Shown one piece after another: positions 39,814-44,714 of a stretch of 44,714 nucleotides of DNA. Where the stretch lies: NCBI GenBank assembly GCA_018648445.1, contig JABGRG010000022.1:1-44714 (forward strand), given 5' to 3'. A model generated the notes under the pieces. The model saw only the letters and a list, made by a program, of their open reading frames with translations. It was not told the DNA's origin and made no database searches. Source of the stretch: Rhodospirillales bacterium (lineage in GTDB: Bacteria > Pseudomonadota > Alphaproteobacteria > Rhodospirillales_A > JACZKS01). The position numbers and the translations under genes were made by a program. Every line of letters begins with the position of its first letter. The first letter of the stretch is position 1.

Positions 39814-41799
39814 ATGAACACCAGGAAATCGAAAATGGCGGGTGAAGAGGCAGGAATGGTTCCTACAGTGGATCGGGACGAACTTTTCAAACGGAATCTG
39901 AAAGCTTTTGAAGCGCCTTACCCGGGGCTTCACAAGGAGCTTGCTGCCATCGACGAGGTGCATTCCGAACTGGTGTTCGACGAGGACGGTGAGCCCGATA
40001 TCGAATTTCGCGGAACGGGCCTTTATTCGCAGGGCGCGAAAAAGTACGCCGAAGCGCAGTTGGAAGATTATTGGAAAAATCCCCTACGTATTCGCTTTAA
40101 CCCGCCCCAGAACACCTCGCTTGACGATGTCGGATCGGAATTCAATTTCCGAATGCTGCGAAAAGCGGTGGATTCGGGTATCGAATTTGCGGGCGGTCCG
40201 GTGAATAGGAAGAGCTTTTATCTGATCGTTTTCGGAGTGGGTCTGGGCCCCCATATCGACGAATTGGTCGAAATGACCGAATGCAGGGGATTGGTTCTGG
40301 TCGAGCCGAACCGGGAATTTCTCTACCACTCGCTTTTTGTCTTCGATTGGGTCGGTCTGTTTGAACGTTTCGATCAAGCCGGGATGCAAATATACGTCTG
40401 TTCGGCCCAGCACCATGAGGGAATTCACCTGGAAATTCGGAACTTCGTTCGAACCACGTGCGCGGCGTTCTTCGACGGCACCCAGATTTATACCCATTAT
40501 AACAACTCGATCATGGACGTGGCACAGCGGGACCTTCGTGACGATGCGGGCCTGTTCCTGTCGGGTTTGGGCTTTCTGGAAGACGAAATCCTGATGATCA
40601 AAAACTCCTTTGAAAACCTGAAGGAGTATGACTCGCATACCTATGCACGAGCGGATCGAATCAGTTCGCTTCCGGCGATGGTTATCGGCTGCGGGCCTTC
40701 GCTGGACAAGAGCCTGGACGTCATCAAACAAAACCGCGACAGGGCCATATTGGTGTCGTGCGGGACGACCCTTGGCGTGCTGCTGGCGAACGGAATTGTC
40801 CCTGATTTCCAGATTGAGATGGAAAACGTGGACCTTGTTTTCGAGCTAATGACCGACAAGGCGGCGAAACACGATCTCAGCGATATTTGCCTGGTGGCGT
40901 CAACAACGATTGAACCCGGTGTTGCCAATTTATTTCCGAAAAAGGCGCTCTTCTTCAGGCATTCTCTCGGCAGTTGGGAGGTGTTCAATCAGGGCCCGGA
41001 AAGCGGGTTGCAGGATGTTGGCCCGACCGTTACCAACGCCGGTTTTTCCTTCGCCCAGGAAATAGGGTGCCGCGAAGTGTATTTGGTTGGTGTGGATTAT
41101 GGCTCCACCCGCCTTGATCGCCATCACGCAGCGGACTCCGATTACAAAGACGGCGGCAAGGCGGAAAACACCAACGAATGGGGCGCCCAACGCCCCGGGA
41201 ATTTCGGGGGAAATGTGCATACGCATCACGTTTTCCTGTGGGCGCGGGCCACCATCGAGCAAAGTATCCGTCGATACCGGCGCGGGCGGACCTATTTCAA
41301 TTGCAGTGACGGGATCGCCATTGACGGCGCGTTGCCTAAAATGCCGAAAACGCTTTCCCTTTCCTCCGATGTCGACAAGGTCGCGGAACTCAAGGCGATC
41401 ATGGACGGCTTCCCTAGGTACTCCGCCGAAAAGTTTGAGGATTCGTGGTTCGCCGAAGACTGGGCCGAAAACGTGGATGGGCTTTGTGACGAACTTCTCA
41501 AGCGATGCGAAATCGAGGATGAAAGCTATCCAAACCGTTATTTGATGGAGATTGCCAGGGTCATCATTCCGCCTGACGGCAATATCGGCGCCCAACACCT
41601 GATGATTCGCGGCAGCATGCAGATGGTCCTTATCTCGGCATCGTTTTATCTGAGCCGCGTAACCGATCCCGAAAAGCTTTCTGAAATGGAAGCCATCGTT
41701 CGCGGTGAGGTTGTCCAGATCATCAAGGATATGAAAAAGGAAGCCGGCGATTTTCTGCGCGGCTTGTGGGAAGGTTCAAAACCGGCATGGGCCGAGTGA
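39814..41799 (+). CDS. maf: Motility accessory factor Maf (flagellin nonulosonic acid glycosyltransferase)
   Basis: 661 residues. The central DUF115/Maf_flag10 domain has VIGCGPSLDKSLDVIKQN near 292 and VLLANGIVPDFQIEMEN near 320, which resemble a sialyltransferase-like fold. Maf proteins transfer CMP-activated pseudaminic or legionaminic acid to flagellin Ser/Thr. Position beside flagellin and pse genes fits. ATG 39814 has AGGG upstream; TTG 39781 is an alternative. The 180 nt between the flagellin terminator and this gene contain no other feature I can defend. Confidence 0.9.
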   Translation: MNTRKSKMAGEEAGMVPTVDRDELFKRNLKAFEAPYPGLHKELAAIDEVHSELVFDEDGEPDIEFRGTGLYSQGAKKYAEAQLEDYWKNPLRIRFNPPQNTSLDDVGSEFNFRMLRKAVDSGIEFAGGPVNRKSFYLIVFGVGLGPHIDELVEMTECRGLVLVEPNREFLYHSLFVFDWVGLFERFDQAGMQIYVCSAQHHEGIHLEIRNFVRTTCAAFFDGTQIYTHYNNSIMDVAQRDLRDDAGLFLSGLGFLEDEILMIKNSFENLKEYDSHTYARADRISSLPAMVIGCGPSLDKSLDVIKQNRDRAILVSCGTTLGVLLANGIVPDFQIEMENVDLVFELMTDKAAKHDLSDICLVASTTIEPGVANLFPKKALFFRHSLGSWEVFNQGPESGLQDVGPTVTNAGFSFAQEIGCREVYLVGVDYGSTRLDRHHAADSDYKDGGKAENTNEWGAQRPGNFGGNVHTHHVFLWARATIEQSIRRYRRGRTYFNCSDGIAIDGALPKMPKTLSLSSDVDKVAELKAIMDGFPRYSAEKFEDSWFAEDWAENVDGLCDELLKRCEIEDESYPNRYLMEIARVIIPPDGNIGAQHLMIRGSMQMVLISASFYLSRVTDPEKLSEMEAIVRGEVVQIIKDMKKEAGDFLRGLWEGSKPAWAE

Positions 41800-41842
41800 A
41801 GATGCCGTGGAAAACTAAGGAAATAGGGACGGAGTGTTCCAG

Positions 41843-43786
41843 ATGACGGATAGTTCCAAATACTTCGAACAGTTGGAGGACGCGGTCGATTCCATCGTTG
41901 CCAAGGATTTGGACGCGGCGATCGAATTCTGTAACGAGGCCATTTCCGCAGCGCCTGACAGGGCCGAAGGGTACGCTATCCTTGGTCTCGTGGCGATGCA
42001 GATGGAAGATGCCGGACGCGCGGTCGAATTGCTGGAACGCGCTCATCAGATGGATCAGGGATGCCAGGATTACACGGACGCCCTGGCCGTGATCTACGCG
42101 AAAGCCGGAAAGCTGGCCGATAGCCTCTACTATGCCAAGCTTTCGCTGACCCTGGAGCCGCACCCGGAACTGAGACAGATCATCCCCGCGGTATTCCGTA
42201 ACTATCAGGACGCTTTGAATACCGCGACGCCGTCACCGCACTACGTCAATGGCGTCATCAACTTCAACATGCACGAGTACGAAAAGGCGGTGGATTCCTG
42301 CCACAAGGAACTTCGGATCAATGATCGCCACGCCGCGTGTTATGTCGTGCTGGCGCGTTCTTACGCCGCCCTTGGGAAATTCGAGCACGCGGTGGATGCG
42401 TGTCACGCGGCGGTTCATATCGACCTGACCACGCCTAAACTTTACGAATGCCTGGGCGATAGTTTGATACGCTTGGGCCGGTTCGACGAAGGAATTGCCT
42501 GCAAGCAAGAGGCCCTATCGCTGGCGCCGGATGATTATCGCCTGGCGGCGGATGTGTTGGCTTCGCTGGCCTATTCTCCGGATGGGAAGTGGCGGGACGC
42601 GGCCGACGAACTTAACGAATTGAACAAGCTTGTCGGTGCGGACGCGGAACAGATTGATCTGGCGGATTTGCCTGCGGACCCGGACAAGAAGAAGATTAGA
42701 ATCGGATACGTCTCGGACGGATTCTGGGACAGCCCGGTATCACAATTCCTGGAGGCGGCCTTCGAAGGCCACGATAAGAGCCGCTTCGAGGTCTACGGTT
42801 ATCAGCAGAATAACTACCAGGATACGACAACGACCCGTTTCAAGTCGCTTGCCGACAAATGGCTTTCCATTTTTGATTTGGACGATGATACCGCCGCCAA
42901 CATTATTTCGCGCGACAGCGTCGATATTCTGGTCGATGCATGTGGGAATGCGGAAGGTCGCAGCCTGGCGCTTTTTGCCCGGCGCGCTGCAGGCGTACAG
43001 GTTGGATGGCTGGGTTGGCCGCGCGGCGAGGGTCTGGACACCATCGACTTTCAATTGACCGACGCGGTGACGTCGAACAATGAAGAGGCGTTCCCCGGTG
43101 GGGCCAAGAGGGTTCCCTTGGACAGCGGGTTGGTCGCGTTTAACGCCGGTTCCGTTGCCATGGACGTTGAAAAACTGCGTGTCTTTCCAGCCTTTGAGGC
43201 GGGTCTTATCACCTTCGGCGGCATTTGCGATTTGGCGAGGCTGACGCCGTCAGTTGTACGGGCGTGGTCGGGTGTGTTGCACGCTGTTCCCGCAAGCCGC
43301 CTTCTGCTGGGCTATGTCGGCTTTGTTTCCTTGGCGGTAAAGGCGCGTGCGAAGGAGCTGTTTTCCCATTTCGGCCTGATTGATCGGGTAACGTTCCAAG
43401 TGACACCGCCGGAGGTCTCGGCGCAACACGTCTTCTTTTCGCAGGTTGATATTTTTCTCGATACCTTCCCGGTATCGGCGGCGGTGGAGACGTGCGAAGC
43501 CATGCTGGTGGGTATTCCCGTGGTGACCATTGAAGCTGCGCGAAAGACCGCAGTGTCCAGCGCGAGCATCCTTCATGCGGCGGGTAAAGCCGAATGGGCG
43601 GCGCCAACCGAAGAGGCGTTCATTCAAATCGCAGCGGGGCTTGCGGCAAACCCGACCGGATTGTCCGAGCAACGAACGTCGTTGCCGAAAGATATGGCGA
43701 ATTCGGCCCTATGCGATCGACGCGCTTTTGCCCAAGCGATGGAGGCGGCGTTCCTTCAGATGCTGAAGGCCCGTGTTTCCGATTAG
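41843..43786 (+). CDS. TPR-GT41 glycosyltransferase (O-GlcNAc transferase/SPINDLY-like)
   Basis: 647 residues. About 270 residues of TPR-type helices (LERAHQMDQGCQDYTDALAVIY; ACYVVLARSYAALGKFEHAVDACHAA) precede the GT41 catalytic part: IRIGYVSDGFWDSPVSQFLEAAFEGHDKSRFEVYGY (in pieces) near 283, DILVDACGNAEGRSLALFARRAAGVQVGWLG near 360 and the C-terminal half with VFFSQVDIFLDTFPVSAAVETCEAMLVGIPVVT. GT41 enzymes add GlcNAc or fucose to Ser/Thr of proteins. It follows maf by 43 nt, with GGAG before ATG 41843, so flagellin is a likely acceptor. Confidence 0.88.
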   Translation: MTDSSKYFEQLEDAVDSIVAKDLDAAIEFCNEAISAAPDRAEGYAILGLVAMQMEDAGRAVELLERAHQMDQGCQDYTDALAVIYAKAGKLADSLYYAKLSLTLEPHPELRQIIPAVFRNYQDALNTATPSPHYVNGVINFNMHEYEKAVDSCHKELRINDRHAACYVVLARSYAALGKFEHAVDACHAAVHIDLTTPKLYECLGDSLIRLGRFDEGIACKQEALSLAPDDYRLAADVLASLAYSPDGKWRDAADELNELNKLVGADAEQIDLADLPADPDKKKIRIGYVSDGFWDSPVSQFLEAAFEGHDKSRFEVYGYQQNNYQDTTTTRFKSLADKWLSIFDLDDDTAANIISRDSVDILVDACGNAEGRSLALFARRAAGVQVGWLGWPRGEGLDTIDFQLTDAVTSNNEEAFPGGAKRVPLDSGLVAFNAGSVAMDVEKLRVFPAFEAGLITFGGICDLARLTPSVVRAWSGVLHAVPASRLLLGYVGFVSLAVKARAKELFSHFGLIDRVTFQVTPPEVSAQHVFFSQVDIFLDTFPVSAAVETCEAMLVGIPVVTIEAARKTAVSSASILHAAGKAEWAAPTEEAFIQIAAGLAANPTGLSEQRTSLPKDMANSALCDRRAFAQAMEAAFLQMLKARVSD

Positions 43787-43818
43787 GCTTTTGGAAAAGG
43801 GCTACGCGGAGGCTAGCT

Positions 43819-44714
43819 ATGAGCCAGTCTGACGGCGAAAAAGGTATTGTGCTTCTGCCGATTTCGCACGTCGACCACGGCAATATTAACGAGTTGTCCC
43901 GCCATCTGGGCGAGGGGTTTTCCCAAATTGGCCTGGATCCGGTTTTCATCGACATGCGAGACGGCATGGCGCCGGCGGTGGATGCCATCATCGAATGGGT
44001 GTCGACCGGCAGGGTCCGCCTGTATGTAACCGTCAACGCACTCGGATTTCCGCACCAGTCACAGGACTTGTTTGCCAAGAACGACGTGAAACTATTTTTC
44101 ATGTCGCTGGATCATCCCAGTTACGTCGTTGATTTGATTATGGAAATTCCGGCTGGAGCCGGGGTGAGCTTTCCGACCAAATCAAACATTCCGCTGGCGC
44201 AAAACGGCCTGCGAAAGGATGTGGCGTTTCATCATATCCTTCACGCATCGCACGAACGCACCGTGCGGTCCTGGGATGAACGGGACATTCCAATCTTTCT
44301 CGTCGGCAATCTTGAGGAAAATCCGGCGGCGATGAAACACCGCTGGAAAGAGCAAGGCAACGACGTGGCGCGGGTTTTGAGGGAAATGGAAATCGTTTAT
44401 CGCGAGAACCCGCTGATCGCCCTTGAAGAGGTCGGGGCCGAGGCTCTGCGTCGCGAAATACAACATCAAGTCGACATGAGAAGCTTCCTGAATCTGTTGG
44501 TCCTGTTTGATCGGTACAATCGAAGCGTTTGCCGAAAACGGCTTTTGGATGCGATTCCGGATTTGCCGGTGACGGTGGTTGGGAATTGGGACGGTTACCC
44601 AGCGGAAAAAAGGGCAAAAGCAAGTTTCCTTGGTCCGGTCGATTCCCCCGTTGTTGCCGAGATGGTCGGAAGGTCGAAGATCGTGTTGGACGTCTTGCCC
44701 ACTTATTACGGCTC
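43819..44714 (+). CDS. Probable CgeB-type glycosyltransferase (partial, runs off the window)
   Basis: Open from ATG 43819 (GGAGG 6-7 nt upstream) to the last base, 298 codons with no stop. The start GIVLLPISHVDHGNINELSRHLGEGF is a GT-B-like N-terminal domain. VVGNWDGYPAEKRAKASFLGPVDSPVVAEMVGRSKIVLDVLPTYYGS (in pieces) resembles the start of the CgeB/Glyco_trans_1_2 domain, where an R-x-FE motif would follow. It lies 32 nt after the GT41 gene in the same direction, probably co-transcribed. Sugar and acceptor unknown. Confidence 0.72.
   Translation, partial: MSQSDGEKGIVLLPISHVDHGNINELSRHLGEGFSQIGLDPVFIDMRDGMAPAVDAIIEWVSTGRVRLYVTVNALGFPHQSQDLFAKNDVKLFFMSLDHPSYVVDLIMEIPAGAGVSFPTKSNIPLAQNGLRKDVAFHHILHASHERTVRSWDERDIPIFLVGNLEENPAAMKHRWKEQGNDVARVLREMEIVYRENPLIALEEVGAEALRREIQHQVDMRSFLNLLVLFDRYNRSVCRKRLLDAIPDLPVTVVGNWDGYPAEKRAKASFLGPVDSPVVAEMVGRSKIVLDVLPTYYG

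Noticed and set aside
1..44714. tRNA/rRNA genes, CRISPR arrays, phage or complete insertion sequences
   Set aside because: No cloverleaf-like sequence, regular direct-repeat array, phage structural gene or transposase was seen in any gap.

Overview
The window reads as the chromosome of a motile, GC-rich alphaproteobacterium, most likely a Rhodospirillales-type (possibly marine) organism. The evidence is the co-occurrence of SciP (DUF1153), FlbT, an FlbD-type sigma-54 activator in a fliF-fliG-fliH-fliN operon, a Maf flagellin glycosyltransferase and several TRAP-transporter genes. No tRNA, rRNA, CRISPR array, prophage or complete IS was seen.

Region 1 (1-4832, + strand) is an amino-sugar uptake and catabolism operon: the end of a TRAP solute-binding protein, the TRAP large and small membrane subunits (in the order P-M-Q), a SIS-domain protein of the UPF0309 type, NagB and NagA. 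Region 2 (5028-11407) is mixed: a secreted tetraheme cytochrome c built from two tandem diheme repeats, pgk, a divergent chemoreceptor, a 259-bp palindrome-rich MITE flanked by TA, a Nudix hydrolase, a small conserved-looking protein and a truncated class III cyclase remnant.

Region 3 (11422-27582, - strand) is a large flagellar cluster. Its fliF operon runs fliF-fliG-fliH-fliN-motA-flbD-flhA-flhG (no flhF between flhA and flhG), preceded by sciP. A second unit is fliK-flgD-flgE, with a good sigma-54 -24/-12 element in front of fliK that the FlbD encoded next door could activate. flbT and a TTG-started protein of unknown function follow.

Region 4 (28465-44714) is a flagellin-glycosylation island around a single flagellin gene: pseB, pseC and an SpsF-type cytidylyltransferase on one strand, and on the other a GNAT/PseI-type (NeuB) fusion protein, HAD phosphatase, Nudix protein and methyltransferase in tightly overlapping order. 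Then come a GT4 glycosyltransferase, a TPR-GT9 protein, flagellin with a structured 5' leader and strong terminator, Maf, a TPR-GT41 (O-GlcNAc-transferase/SPINDLY-like) protein and a further glycosyltransferase cut by the window end. Together these would make an activated nonulosonic acid (pseudaminic type) and attach it, perhaps with other sugars, to flagellin. No PseG hydrolase is visible. The translationally coupled Nudix + HAD pair could in principle replace it, which is the most interesting hypothesis here.
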